Shown here: piece after piece, positions 11,195 through 22,800 of the stretch
Layout of the letters: every line of letters begins with the position of its first letter
Numbering within the stretch: the first letter of the stretch is position 1
From: Torreya grandis
Taxonomy: Eukaryota; Streptophyta; Pinopsida; Cupressales; Taxaceae
Assembly: GCA_037957365.1 (NCBI GenBank)
Contig: JARHVA010008421.1
Location: forward strand, 221,501-285,500
DNA: 64,000 nt
Direction of reading: 5' to 3'
Program-made: the position numbers and the translations under genes
The notes under the pieces: generated by a model
Seen by the model: the letters and a program-made list of their open reading frames with translations, nothing else
What the model was told of the DNA's origin: nothing
Databases searched by the model: none

Positions 11195-11940
11195 AATAAA
11201 GGTAAATGAGGTGGGTAAGTTAAACCACATACACATGTAGCTATCCTTAGATCCATGGATCTAATAGTCCATCAATATTCAAGTGGTGGATATTATGGAT
11301 GCCTAATGGCATGTTATTAAGCTTAGACTGGTCGATAATGTTTAATGGTTACATGGAGATTGATTTTAACCATAAGTGGTTACCCTAGTGTGGCATACCC
11401 AACTAAATCATAATAGATTAGGAGCCTAAAATGTCTCTTATGCTCATTGACTATAATATAACTAATTATATCCTCTATGAGGAATCTAAAATGGGAGTGT
11501 ATCTATTTGACATAGAAGAAGAAGCTCATAGTAGCCTCTCCATCAACATGCTCAGTATACAGCAAGGCCTTGAAGTGGAAGAATTTTACCTATTATATGA
11601 AGAGGATTTACTTTATGCCCTTGATTTAATCTCATTGAAATATGTTTATATAGCCTGTGAAATTTTGGTATATAAGGATTTAAATATAAATGAAGAGTTA
11701 TTATGTTCTTACCAAAGTTAAATGATTATAGGGGATAGTTGTATCCTTGTTTCTACCATGACTAATTTATGTTCACCCTCTTTTCAAACTAAAGTATTTT
11801 TTTAAACTAATAAACAAATAAAGTATATGATTAAAGATGAGGAAGTGTACCAGGAGGTAAACATTACAACTACATTTCCCCAACAAAGAACACCAACATA
11901 TTCTGACAAGAAAACATGCTCTAGTGTAGTAAAATCACAC
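11195..11940 (+). pseudogene. protease C-terminal part and spacer of element A
   Basis: Around 11,270-11,400 broken frames carry QVVDIMDA and a WLHGD-like segment that correspond to B's VVDIPKGYSLLLSRDWS at about 50,500-50,560, the C-terminal part of the retroviral-type aspartic protease. The active-site DFGAS seen in B was not found. The open frame 11,431-11,721 (MSLMLIDYNITNYILYEESK, then an acidic tail) is the poorly conserved spacer between protease and the following RNase H-like domain. Confidence 0.45.
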
Positions 11941-12340
11941 TAGTGGACCATAAAACTTGATGGTTCTAAGTCTAAAGTAGATGTTTCACTAGTATTTAAT
12001 TGATCAACCCAAGGGTGAAATATTATTTGGCTACCTACCACCTATAGTTTTCCTATATAAACAATGTGGCTAAGTATGAAGCATTAGTTTATAGACTCTT
12101 GTTCGCCCTTAGAAAGAAAGTGAAGAATATAAAAGTATTGGGTGATTTTGAATTATTAGTTAGGCAAGTGAGGATTTAGTATTCTTATAATGATAATTTT
12201 TTTCAAAATACCACAATAGGGTCTATAACTTGATTGAATGTTTTGATGCCTTTGGCATCTAGACATTGCCTAGGTATAAAAATTATAAAGTAGATACATT
12301 GACAACTATTGTGAGCACTTTGGATCCCATTTCCATTTGA
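11940..12340 (+). pseudogene. extra RNase H-like domain upstream of RT, element A
   Basis: Segments in order: WTIKLDGSKSK (first catalytic Asp codon at 11,959), NNVAKYEALVYRLLFALRKK (Glu near 12,076), NIKVLGDFELLVRQV (Asp near 12,143), and RYKNYKVDTLTTIVSTLDP (final Asp near 12,293). This is the complete D-E-D-D plan of the archaeal-type RNase H that plant Tat elements acquired besides their own RNase H. Here it precedes the reverse transcriptase. One or more frame changes interrupt it. Confidence 0.7.
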
Positions 12341-12899
12341 TAATGAGAATATTATAAATATATCTAGTATCTACCCCTTTAGTCATATATAAGATCAACA
12401 ATTTCTAAGTTTTTAATGATGACCAACACATTTTAGACTTCATCACCAATAGTGAAGTATTTACAGATCAAATTATTGATGAAGATGGTTGATAAGACTT
12501 CTAACTAGATGAAGATGGGATAATAAATTTGAAAACAAACAACATACCCAAGTGAATGGTCTCACTTGAGAGGCTATTTGACATGGACTATTAGATGGAT
12601 AAAGATAGGCTTGCCCCTATCAAAGGTATGCAACATGAGTAGTGAAATTTGGGTAAATCAAATGAAGTGAAAAACGTGCTTCTAGGCACCACCAACACCC
12701 CAAAAGAGAAGTGTTATTTTCCAAAATCCATAAAATAATTAAAGTACATGATTGCATGGAGTTATGAATATCTCAAGGCCTTCAATACTTCTATCTTGAT
12801 ACACACTATCTCACTCAATCTTGGAATCAATCCATTTAGGCAAATATAAATATTTATTAATTTGTTATTAGAGCAATTGATTTTCAAAAAAGTCTATAA

Positions 12900-13460
12900 C
12901 TAATTAAAACAAGGATAATCTTAACTATAAGAGACTCTACATGGGTTGAAATCCCAGTGCTGGTGAGTAAATTGATTAAGGAGATCAGACTATGTGTTAA
13001 TTTATATAATATAAATAAACCTTATGAGAAGGATAACTACTCATTGCCTTCATTGGATGAAGTGTTAAAGATTATGAATGATGCCCAAATGATGTCATTA
13101 TTTTATAGGTATTTAGGTTACAATCAAGTGGTATTTAATTATGAAAATAGAATCAATATGATTTTCACTACTAAATAGGGCACCTTCTCATATAATAGAA
13201 TTCTTTTTGATTTGATCAACATAGGTGCTACCTTTCAAATAGCAATGGATGTTGCATTCAAATACCTTATGAGAAAGTGAAAAGCTATATACATGGATGA
13301 TCTGATAAGTCTTCAAAAATAATATCAGACCATGTAAAATATCTAAGAAGAGTGTTTCAAAGATGTAGAGACCATGGGATTTATTTAAATGCTAAAAAAA
13401 TGTATATTCAGGTTAACTGATGGAAAACTACTAAACCATATCATTTATGAAAAGGGCATG
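12900..13460 (+). pseudogene. reverse transcriptase of element A
   Basis: RNA-dependent DNA polymerase relic. The frame 12,957-13,178 reads EIRLCVNLYNINKPYEKDNY then SLPSLDEVLKIMNDAQMMS, matching the fingers/palm segment of Ty3/gypsy RT (EIRLCVDFRNLN…KDNYPLP…DEVL). Downstream, after a frame change, AIYMDDLIS gives the catalytic YMDD at 13,290-13,301, still intact. The copy is inactivated by a stop at the end of the frame at 13,178 and by later stops. Confidence 0.8.
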
Positions 13461-13559
13461 TACATAGACTAGATAGAGTGGGGGTAATATTGAAAATCCC
13501 ATTGTCTATCATTAATAAAGAGATGAATTTATTCTTAGATAAGATCAAATTCATGAGGA

Positions 13560-14105
13560 ATTTATCTCTAGCTTTGCTGAGATAATCAGGGCACTAAATA
13601 ACAAGTTAAAGAAGGATGCCAAGATTACTTAGACTGTTGAGACATAAACAATTTTTTGCACAAATCAATACTACCATTATGAAATGTTAGTGCTCATTAG
13701 TCTAGATTACACGTAATTATTATATATTAATTCATTTACTTTGGATCATTCTATTGTTGTTGTGCTAATGTAGAAGAAATAAATGGGAGATGAAAGGCTA
13801 GTGTCCATGATAAATCCACTCAAAAATTTTGAACTTAGATACTCCATGATTGATAATTAAGACTTTGCTTTTATCAAAGCTATTAAAAATTTCAGGCATT
13901 ATATCCTTCATATAAAATTATTAGTTGTAGTACCTAATATAGCTATGAAGTATTTACTAATGTAGAATGAATTGGAGGATAGACATAGTAAATGGATGAC
14001 CATACTCTAGAAGTTTGACCTAGAGTTGAAATCAATGAAAATAGTTAGAGGTCAAGGACTCTGCAAATCCATGGCTAAAGTGGATCCCCAAATCAATTGT
14101 TAATA
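13560..14105 (+). pseudogene. Ty3/gypsy RNase H of element A
   Basis: RNase H of the RT-RNase H unit, which removes RNA from the RNA-DNA hybrid. The recognisable segment is NFELRYSMIDN, then FAFIKAIKNFRHYILHIKLL at about 13,825-13,920, equivalent to B's KLRYSIINKEIFTLVKSMKK. It is followed by a MKYLLM-like stretch and by WMTIL-KFDLELK, the tether. The first catalytic segment near 13,710 is weak. Multiple stops are present. Confidence 0.6.
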
Positions 14106-14299
14106 GTACTTAGTGTAGGACATCATGAATGATGATTGAGACTCAAATATAATTAGATATTTATTGAACAATGAGTCTTATAGGAACCTAAATTCCACAT
14201 AATGAATAGCATTACACATAAGAAGTAGCCATTTCATGATCAAAGCTAGCTCTCTATAGAATAAATCATGAAATAATATATTGGATATGCATAAATAAA

Positions 14300-15372
14300 T
14301 AAATAAGAAGTGACTGAAATAATTAGATATTTCCATGGGAAATATGGAACTTGGCATTGTTTAAGAAGTAATATATCTCATAAAATACTAAAGGTATGAT
14401 ACTATTAGCCACATATTTTTAAGGATGCACATTTACATGTCTAAAATTTTCACACCTACCAAGTCATTGTACACCATGATTTCACACCAGTTATGCTACT
14501 AATGTCATTCATTAAGGCTTTAAAATTTACTAAATGGGTATTATACTTCATGGGAGGCATTAATTATAATTATTATATAGTCTACAAGTTCATCCTTATA
14601 GTGACATATTGATGTAGTCATTAGGATGAAGCCCAAACATTTAGGAATTTCACCACTGATGCAATCATTCAATTCTTGGAAGACCAAATTACCAAAAGGT
14701 TGGTATACCCACCACACTAGTATGTGATGATGACCTTAATTTATCCTCCCTATAATTCTTTTAATGGGATTATGATCATTAGGTAACTCTTATATTTTCT
14801 TCAAATTATTATCCCCAAGGCAATGGGTTAGCTGAATCAACAAACAATAATTTGTTGAATATAATTAAGAAGATTTTAGAAAGAAACCCAATGGATTAGC
14901 ATAATATGATTAAATTTACATTATGGTTTGATAAAACTAGGATCAAATTTTATTTAGGGACCTATCCTAATCATTTGGTATATGGACAAGATCTTATCTT
15001 CCCGACCAATCTAAAAATCCCTACCTTGATGTTTATAAAAGATTTCTTGGAAACATGTGATCAAATATAATCTCACCTCTTGAACCTCATGTAATTAGAA
15101 GAAAAAAGGGATGTAACTTTACATCAAGAGTTTTTAAAGCATTGGTTTGAAAAGTGAACCAAAGTGAAGGCCTTTCAAATTTTTGATCATGTTCTTATTG
15201 GGATAAGACTCATGAAAAGAAGGGACTGCATGGAAAATTTGATGTGTTATGGCTTAGACCCTACCAAATCTATGAAATACATGTTAGAAATTATCTCCAC
15301 CTAAGGTGTCTTACTAGTGAGGATGTTTTATTCCCTATCAATGGATGATTCCTAAAGCACTACTTCTAGGCT
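14300..15372 (+). pseudogene. integrase of element A
   Basis: N-terminal zinc-binding relic at about 14,395-14,470 (YYWPHIFKDAHLHV-like, with the Cys pair damaged). The core runs from about 14,490 to 14,900 and ends in a clear YPQGNGLAESTNNNLLNIIK at about 14,812. The position of the second catalytic Asp reads LVCDD. The C-terminus ends at about 15,370 with PINGWFLKHYF-like sequence, the same ending as element B. Frames change several times. Confidence 0.7.
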
Positions 15373-16377
15373 TGAGCGGCTTGGGAGCCCCTGTAAATAA
15401 TTTCTCTTTTGTTTCCTATTTTTCTTTCTTGTTTATTATTTTAGTTTAGGTTTACTTTTTTTATTATCTATTTTTTTGTTTTTCCTCACTTGGTTCAGCC
15501 TCATTGCATTTATTTTTGAGTTTAATCCATTGTTTTGACTTGAGGGTTCCCCTATTTGATTAGGGATTTAGAATGGTGACTTATTTTCAAATGACATCAA
15601 TGGAATTTCTATGTATAATATTTAGAATATTGTTCAATTACTTGCATGAACTATTCCATTTTCTTGGTATGGTTAAAATATTGAAGGCCTGTGATTTATA
15701 ATAAAACCTATGGATTTAGAAAGACTACATTTCTTGTTTTAAGGATCATTAAATGCACCAAATAGAAAATATGAAGAGAAAGATAGCTCCAAAATTATCA
15801 CCTTTACTTTAATTAATTGTGCACTTACTGATTATCACTCGATCCATGGATTGGTCCCCAACCCTCAATGGATAAAAAATAAAGTAAAATATCTTTCAAA
15901 AAATAATTGAGCTAAAATGAAAAATATGCACTTTTTATTCGAAAGGGTGATCTTAGCAACCTCCACCATAAGCTTTCTAGCCTGGTTGGTATTGGAGCAA
16001 GGCCTTAGAAAGGGACCAAAGGTAACTCTACTCAAGATATTAATACTTGGTCTGTAGTAGAGAAATACCCATGCCATTTCCCTCCTTAACCAAAATTACA
16101 AAAGCATGTTTACCTTTAGTAATGCCCATCATTAGGTAAATTTGATTTATTGTGTGTTCTTGCTAAATAATTTAATCAACCACATGAACTCACACACTGA
16201 TGGTCTTTAGGAAGGATTGAAGTTTAGTATGTCATATTTTGAATTAAAATCTTGTGCCTTCATTTTTTTTTAATTTGATGTGGAAGATTGCTTGAAGCTA
16301 TGTTTTTGTTTGAATAAGAACTATAGATTTTAGATTCTTGAGATACTCAGGTGTCTAGCCTAACAGGAGTCACCATC
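15373..16377 (+). other. 3' untranslated part of element A
   Basis: About 1 kb between the end of integrase and the LTR. The early part (15,400-15,500) is T-rich with TTTCTTT and TTTGTTT runs. The last bases, GGAGTCACCATC at 16,366-16,377, match GAGTCACCATT immediately before the element B 3' LTR. A recognisable polypurine tract is not visible in either element. Confidence 0.5.
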
Positions 16378-16561
16378 TATTATTTCTCACACTGTGTGCC
16401 CAATTTTAAACTAAAATTGTGACCCTATTTTTATTTGATCCTTCCCTCTATAATTTTGATGGTGTACATGTTTAAACCTTGCTCAATTTAGCCATTTTCT
16501 AGATGATAAGTTTTAAATGAATGAAGGTGGCTTATTTTTAGTGATTTTTCCATATTAAATA

Positions 16562-16645
16562 TTTATTTTAGTATTTTTATCTAGAGTCATCAATATGAAT
16601 TTGTTTATTTTAGTATTTTTATCTAGAGTCATCAATATGAATTTG
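16562..16645. repeat. perfect 42-bp tandem duplication
   Basis: Two identical 42-bp copies, 16,562-16,603 and 16,604-16,645, starting TTTATTTTAGTATTTTTATC and ending CAATATGAATTTG. Complete identity inside an otherwise decayed LTR means the duplication is recent relative to the element. Confidence 0.95.
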
Positions 16646-17289
16646 AAAAATTCAAAATGCCTTGCCCCTTTTAAAATCAAATTTTAATTATGTAATTTAT
16701 TTAGCTTTTATAGAACCTTTTACAATTTTCCCCTTAACAATCTCATTCATTTTTGTTCTGATTTAGTAAAATTGACTATGTTCTTGAATGTTTCAATTTG
16801 AACTTAGTCACTTTGTTTAAAATGGGTTGGATTTTGATAAGGTTACTTTAAATGGGATGTATTATCTCATTAAATTTTCCCTTTTTTGATCCATTTCTAT
16901 TCTAAATTTCTATAAATTAACTAAGGATTGTTTTGAATCATATTTTTTCCTTCGTCAATTTCACGGAAATGGTCAAAAATTACTTTAAAATGCTTTTATT
17001 TTTGTTCAAATGGATTTATATTATTAAGTCTATACATTATTTTGTTCAAAATTTAAAATACTTAGCCACTTTTATTTTCAAATCATATAGTTGTTTGAAT
17101 TTGAATTTATAGCCATTGTTTTCAACTTAAAAGGTTGTTGACTGTGTTTTCATATGGTGCTTGCATGTACCTTAGTGTAGCTTGGCACCATGTGGTGATC
17201 TTTCATGACACTTGATGAATATAGCCTATTCAAAAGCCTTTAAAAACTTAGTCAATTTTTAGTTCTATTTGGAGCCATGTGACACTTAT

Positions 17290-17640
17290 TATTCATGAAT
17301 TAACTAAAGCTCCAAGCAAGAAAATTAGTGAGATATTTCCAAGTGTCAAGATCCTAGTGACTCACTAATCCCAGCTAATTTTATACAAGATGAAGGATTT
17401 AGGGGAGTAGGTTAGTAATATGTTTCCATGTGGCATCAACCTAGTGATATACTATCTCAAAGTAATCCATACAAAAATAATGATGTCAACAGATTTCTAG
17501 GCAACTGGGTTAGTGAGATGATTCCACATGGCATCATCTCACTACCTCGTGGTCCCAGGTGATTTGTGTAGCCTAGTAGAGTAGTAGAGTGTCAGGTGAG
17601 TGAGATGACACCATGTGATGAGATCTCACCTCAGCATGTC
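17290..17640. repeat. hairpin-forming motif cluster in A LTR
   Basis: TAGTGAGATGAT at 17,511-17,522 and ATCATCTCACTA at 17,533-17,544 are perfect 12-bp inverted repeats around the loop TCCACATGGC. Looser copies of the same GTGAGAT-ATNCCA-GTGGCAT theme lie at 17,325-17,370, 17,410-17,455 and 17,593-17,640, the last with GTGAGAT and ATCTCAC arms. The cluster is inside the probable LTR upstream of its TATA box. Confidence 0.75.
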
Positions 17641-17904
17641 AAAGCATAGTCAACCTACACAAAAGCCTCATTATGAGTAGTGAACGAGCATAAAGTAGAT
17701 GTATAGAAATGACCTAATGAACTAAAGATAAGTTGGTTGCACAAATAGTAGGGTAAAATATAGGCTTAAGTTTGATATCCCATTTGACCATCAAATTTCT
17801 CAAATCCCAATAATATATTGTGTGTCCAATCTGACCATCAAAGCTGAATTATAGGTGTGTCTTAATGGAAAATTGATCAAGAAAAGATAAAATTAAAATG
17901 TAAT

Positions 17905-18105
17905 TTGGGTGGAAAAATTGAATGTGAGCATGGCATGCACATTTGGGAATGCACAAAGAATGGTGCTAAGGATAAAATCAGCCATGGAAATAAGCATATT
18001 TTATATGAGATAAAATATGGAAAATCTAAATTGCAATCCCAATGCATCTACAACCATTTATATCCACCTTTAGCTAACATAATTTACTTCCGTGATTTGA
18101 AATAG
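17905..18105 (+). other. open frame inside A LTR, probably not a gene
   Basis: A 66-codon frame beginning MGGKIECEHGMHIWECTKNG. It has no motif I recognise, lies within the proposed LTR upstream of its TATA box, and has no regulatory context of its own. It is most likely chance or a decayed insertion in U3. Confidence 0.15.
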
Positions 18106-18228
18106 CATGGCCTAGCTGAAAGTTTCAACTACATTTATGATTTCACATTGAATTCATAGCTAATTTTACATGTGGCCCTAATTTCCATCTCTTTTTGATT
18201 TTGGGATTTTTAGCCTCCTCTTTTTCCT

Positions 18229-18237
18229 ATTTATAGG
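18229..18237 (+). promoter_or_regulatory. probable TATA box of A 3' LTR
   Basis: TATTTATAG lies in a pyrimidine-rich context (CCTCCTCTTTTTCC just upstream), as expected for a plant LTR core promoter on the plus strand. It lies about 950 bp before the proposed LTR end, similar to the position of TATATAAA in the element B LTRs. Confidence 0.4.
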
Positions 18238-18907
18238 ACTTTGAAAGCCTTGTTAAAGGCTAGAATTTTTAGAATTAGAGTGTGTTATGAATATTTAGAT
18301 CTTTATGATTTGTAATAGATACATGGGTAATTAGACATTTTCCTTATACATTTCATTGCTCTATAGGATAATTTTTCCTTGATCCTATTTTAGCTTTGTT
18401 GCCTTAAAAGAATTTTATGCACATAGAGTATTGTATGAATCCTAAATTTGTTAATCAAAAAGGAAAATATTGATAATTTGAAGGATATTGAGACTGTTTA
18501 GTCATATCATGTGCATGTTTTAAGGTGGTTATGTATTTATTCTCATAATCAATCTCCTTAGACTCTTGCACCATCTTTAGTTGGAGTTGTGTTAGGTCTA
18601 GCTCAATTAAAGACTAGTTTCACTAGAATTACTCAGTCATATAACTCTATATTCATATATGATGGCATTAGGTTCTTTATCTCTTTATACCTACTTTTTT
18701 TCACTTATTTTATAATCAAGTTAGCCTAGGAACAAAGAATCAATCTAAATTTAAATGTTTATCTTGATTGTTATTTTACATGTTTTTATCATTAGTGTAG
18801 CATTGTTGCATCCATAAATGTGATAAATTGGTAATGAAATCAACTATTTTAATTTGAATAAAATATTAAAGAGTTTTATTTATAATAGAGGCTAAACCTT
18901 ATAAGTA

Positions 18908-18984
18908 TTCAATAAAGTGCACAGTCACTCAATAAGTGCATAGTATCTCAATGAATGTATATTTTCTCAATGAATGCATTAACT
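18908..18984. repeat. 19-bp tandem repeat, four copies
   Basis: CTCAATAAGTGCATAGTAT, CTCAATGAATGTATATTTT and CTCAATGAATGCATTAACT begin at 18,928, 18,947 and 18,966, giving an exact 19-bp period. A weaker copy begins at 18,908. It lies in the proposed R/U5 part of the A LTR. Confidence 0.8.
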
Positions 18985-19193
18985 AGAGCCAAATACATCT
19001 TAATTTGTTAAAATAGGACCCTTACATGGAATATTCTACATCAACCAACTTAGTGAAGACCAAAATACCAAGACTTGGTACATTTTGACCTTGGAGTGGT
19101 ATTTTCCTCATGAGATCTCCCTCCTTTTAGTAGACACAAGGCTTAACAACCCCTTCACCTAATTTTTGGCTTGTGTCAAGTGATGCATCAACA

Positions 19194-20200
19194 CCTATTA
19201 TAGTATTTTATCTACATGGTAATTTATCTTTTACTTTTAGTGTATATCGATACACATTCTCTACTATCTACAATTTCACTATGGTAATATCATCTTGGAT
19301 GACACATTAGATCCCATTAATATACCATGCTACCTTTTCTTGATTCATCTTGCTATGACTAGCCTAGATAGTGATCTTGTAAAATTCATTTCTACACTCT
19401 TGAACTCTTAAGTCATTTTGTTGCAAATTTTTAAACTTATTCAACATATCTAACTAATAGTATTTAGATAAAAATTTGGATTTTAATTTTATTACCATCC
19501 TTTCCAAATGGTGTTTTTTAATTTACCCTTATAATTTCATTGAATTTTTGTACCTCCTTCCACCATTTATCTACATGCCCTTCAAATTTATTTGTGAATT
19601 TTTGTCTTGTGCTCATCTACTAAATAAAATTTTAATTACTCTTTCATCTATATTAACTGATCTATCAACTCTTATAGGTTTAATGCTCTAATGAAACATG
19701 AAAGCTTATTTCACTTTCCTCTTCTAATATTATTTATGATTTAATAATCCTCTCTTTTCCCTCATCTAATTTCTCATGAGATGGATCCTCTTCTTCATCC
19801 CCACCTTTTGATTCATCCTCTACATCACTCACATCAACCCTCGAGATGAATATTATTATTCTATCTTCCTCTATTATATCCAACCTTGTCTAAGCAATTC
19901 ATATCATTTATACAATCTCATCCAATATTCCATTCATATTTTCAACTACTACACCCACTCACCCTACTCTTGGTGACATATTAACTTTTCAAAACCTTTA
20001 TATTTATTATTTCACTACTCACAATCCTAGTAGAGCTATTTTATGCACTCATATATTCTCTAACCACATTCTTAAAGAATGGAAAACAACAACCTCAATT
20101 TATCAATCTTAGATTTTTTCCTTTCTCTAAAACTAAATGATGCAACTATGGCTATATGTATTAGTTAAGAGATGTCTTATATGACACAAACCATAAATGT

Positions 20201-20253
<53 letters not shown>

Positions 20254-20490
20254 AATATAAAAATATATTTCTTCCAAGAGATATTACATAACATCATATC
20301 AATCCCAAAAAATGTATCCTTACAATGATAAAAAAACACAACCATAAACATAGTGTACAAGTTCACAAGCATCAATCCAACACTGCAGTGTGGTTCCAAA
20401 TGACTCAACTCCATTAATCTTTCTCAAATTTGTGTTTATAACTACTTGAAAGACTCCTTGTAACCACACTTAAAATATTTCTATAGATTA
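19194..20490. other. unassigned tract; possible acidic relic on minus strand
   Basis: No family recognised. On the minus strand around 19,740-19,850 a short stretch reads as acidic protein (DVSDVEDESKGGDEEEDPS), flanked by stops. It could be a piece of gag or of a host gene. The plus-strand frame at 19,476-19,691 is T-rich and unconvincing. A TA microsatellite lies at 20,204-20,249. Confidence 0.3.
20204..20249. repeat. (AT)n microsatellite
   Basis: About 23 uninterrupted AT units. It creates the IYIYIY run in the overlapping minus-strand open frame (20,133-20,414), which is therefore not a gene. Confidence 0.97.
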
Positions 20491-21012
20491 TGTTGTGTAT
20501 GGATCAAGGTCACCAAACCGTAAATTATAATTAGACAGACACATGTACAAAGTATATGATTTTGTATTTTTTTGGATGTATGTGACTTTATAATCATAAA
20601 AAATAGAGTAGATAATATGAAAGTCTTTCCTTATGGCATATAAAAATACTATAATGTAAAAATAAACTACTCTATAATTCTCTATAAATATATTTCAAAT
20701 ATGTAATGAAATATGGTTTTGATGTGTGATAGAGATTAATAAAATAGTTCTATTATGCTTTTCCTAAGAATATTTTATCTATGTTCAATACATAGTGATT
20801 ACTTTGTTTACCTCTAAATCTATAATTCATTATAGTTATAATGTTTATTTGTGTGTTATCTTTGTATTTTTGTGCAATAGTGTTCTTCCATCTTTAATCA
20901 ATGTTCTATAGGTCTAAATTATCATATCTTGTTTATCTCTACTCTCTATTACACAAGTTATCCCTAAAATTATCATGTTTTAGAGTCTATCTAGAAACCT
21001 CTACTAATAATT
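20491..21012 (+). repeat. 5' LTR of element E
   Basis: Starts TGTTGTGTATGGATCAAGGT and aligns along its length with 26,683-27,213, including GATCAAGGTCACCAAA near the start, TGTAATGAAATATGGTT, TAATTCATTATAGTTATA and CTTCCATCTTTAATCAATGT. The end is near CTACTAATAATTGT. The LTRs differ by many substitutions and small indels, so the insertion is old. Confidence 0.75.
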
Positions 21013-22259
21013 GTGTGGTGAGTGTGGACCCATTTGGATGAAATATGCTAAGATGGTTGCCAAAAAAAATGGATATAGAGAGATGGATGGATAATAGAAT
21101 CCATAATTTTTCATAAGTGAGGAGAGTCAGAACAACTAAAAAGGAGATTATCTAAGAGAATATCTATTTTTAAATCTATGAAATCCTTTGGTTTGATTTT
21201 CCTATATTGTTATCCATATGGGTATCTAAGTTAAAATATTATTCCTTCATCCCAAGGAGGATAGATCTTATATTTTGGATAGAAGAAAAGTTAGATAGAT
21301 TGTGTAACCTAGATACAAAATAGACCTGAGCAGTAGACTATTGGATGAGGAATACAATTGATGGTTATATTAACAAATTCATAACATAAAGATATGTAGA
21401 TTTTGAATTTATCTAAGGAATTAGGGTACATTTTTGTAGTGACTACATAATCTAATTAAGATGTTGGTTATGGAAAAGGCCATGGTGCCTACTCCAAATA
21501 ATATGGAGTAGTCACTTCAGAAACCATGGGGATGCATGCAAGATATAATTGAATGATGAAGATTTTATTAAAATAAACTTGAACCCAATTTTATAAAATG
21601 GAAGGCAAAAAGACTTAGATCAAAAATAATATCATGGGATTAGAATAAGAACTATGATAATAGAGACAATGAAATAAAACAAGAAATCAAAAATTAACTA
21701 CAGATAAGATTAGAGGTAGGGAAGAAATTGCTAGATATGAAAAGATGAGGAAATAAGATGCTAGATATTTAAAGATGTTAAGAGAATATGTGAAAAATGT
21801 GGGAAGAAAAGAGTGCATAGAGTATACATAAGGGCCTAGTGAAGATAAGTAAGTAGATAGAAATGATGCATATATGGAGATAGTGTAGTAGGAAGAAGAA
21901 GGTAAGGTATAAGTAGAGTAGTTATAAGGTAAATGTAGATCAAATTTAATGAAAGGGTTTCTATCTAGAATTAGGAATAAGTTAGATTAAAATGCATAGA
22001 TATGGTAGGTTCAAGTTCAAAGTTAGAAGGCATTCAAACTAGAATTCATTCATTTCTAGAGTATGCATCCCACAGCCCAATTTATTATTGGAAAGAAGAA
22101 GTGAAGGATAAGTAGTGGATACATATTGGTTTTATTAATTTATAGACAAATTTGGAAAGTTTTAAATAGATAGGAAGAAAATATAAGAAGAAAAATTCTT
22201 TTTTAAGACACCTAAAAAGATTAGTGCATAGTTATCTTTAGTTGTAATTGTTAGTGTTT

Positions 22260-22800
22260 AACAACCCATGGTAGCAACTACAAGTATACCAACTATGGCA
22301 CTCAATGTAAGTATGTTTATTTATTTGAGTCATATGATGGGTCTATGGATCTAGAGAAATATTTGGTAACTTATGATATGAAATATAATGATATAGGGAT
22401 AACAATAGATGATGTTAAGAAATGCAAACTCATAGGGTATATTTTAGGATGAGCCTTAGACTTCATTTTTAAAAGGGATGTAAACACTTTATCAAAATTT
22501 AAATCTTGAATGTGTAGAAGGAGGATATGGGAATTGGCTTAGGTCTATGAAAAACTAAATATAATGATCTTGACCCTTTTGACTTCATTGATCAATCATA
22601 AGTGACTTTGTTTGCTCTTAGGCCTCAAAATCCTACACAAGTTGGAGCCCTAGTGCTACCACATCTACTATAGGTTAGACATAGAAATATTGATGAAGAT
22701 GCCTACATTTGGTCAAATTGATGAGGTGATTCTTACCCTCTTAAGCAGATATAACCAAGGGGATATTCATTTGTCTCAATATGTTACAATTTATAATGAT
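22260..22800 (+). pseudogene. gag-like remnant in element E
   Basis: After about 1.2 kb of leader, a frame from about 22,310 reads FESYDGSMDLEKYLVTYDMK, then DVKKCKLIGYILG and ALDFIFKRDV. This has the organisation of a retroelement gag core (F.G..D..KYL..YDM…K..L…A.DF) but I cannot place it in a named family. Stop codons interrupt it from about 22,451. The open frames at 22,815-23,044 on either strand show no motif. Confidence 0.35.

Larger units (their letters stand above)
10094..19193 (+). mobile_element. element A: degenerate Tat-like Ty3/gypsy retrotransposon
   Basis: Plus-strand order is gag, protease region, RNase H-like domain, reverse transcriptase, RNase H, integrase, about 1 kb untranslated, then a probable 3' LTR. 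The order and the sequences match element B (45-59 kb) domain for domain. The 5' LTR is missing or unrecognisable. The body is riddled with stops and frame changes but the RT catalytic YMDD survives at 13,290-13,301. Confidence 0.7.
16378..19193 (+). repeat. probable 3' LTR of element A
   Basis: The start is fixed by homology with B: after GAGTCACCAT, B begins TGTTGTACCCA and A reads TATTATTTC, i.e. two G-to-A changes at the LTR tip. The end is proposed at GCATCAACA (19,185-19,193), the same tip as the B 3' LTR. The length of 2,816 bp is comparable to B's 3,098 bp. It contains a 42-bp duplication, perfect hairpins near 17.5 kb, a TATA box at 18,229 and a 19-bp tandem repeat. No 5' partner was found. 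Confidence 0.45.

Noticed and set aside
15865..16077. 70-codon minus-strand frame
   Set aside because: Lies in the 3' untranslated part of element A, on the opposite strand, with no recognisable motif.
20133..20414. 93-codon minus-strand frame with an Ile-Tyr run
   Set aside because: Generated by the AT microsatellite.
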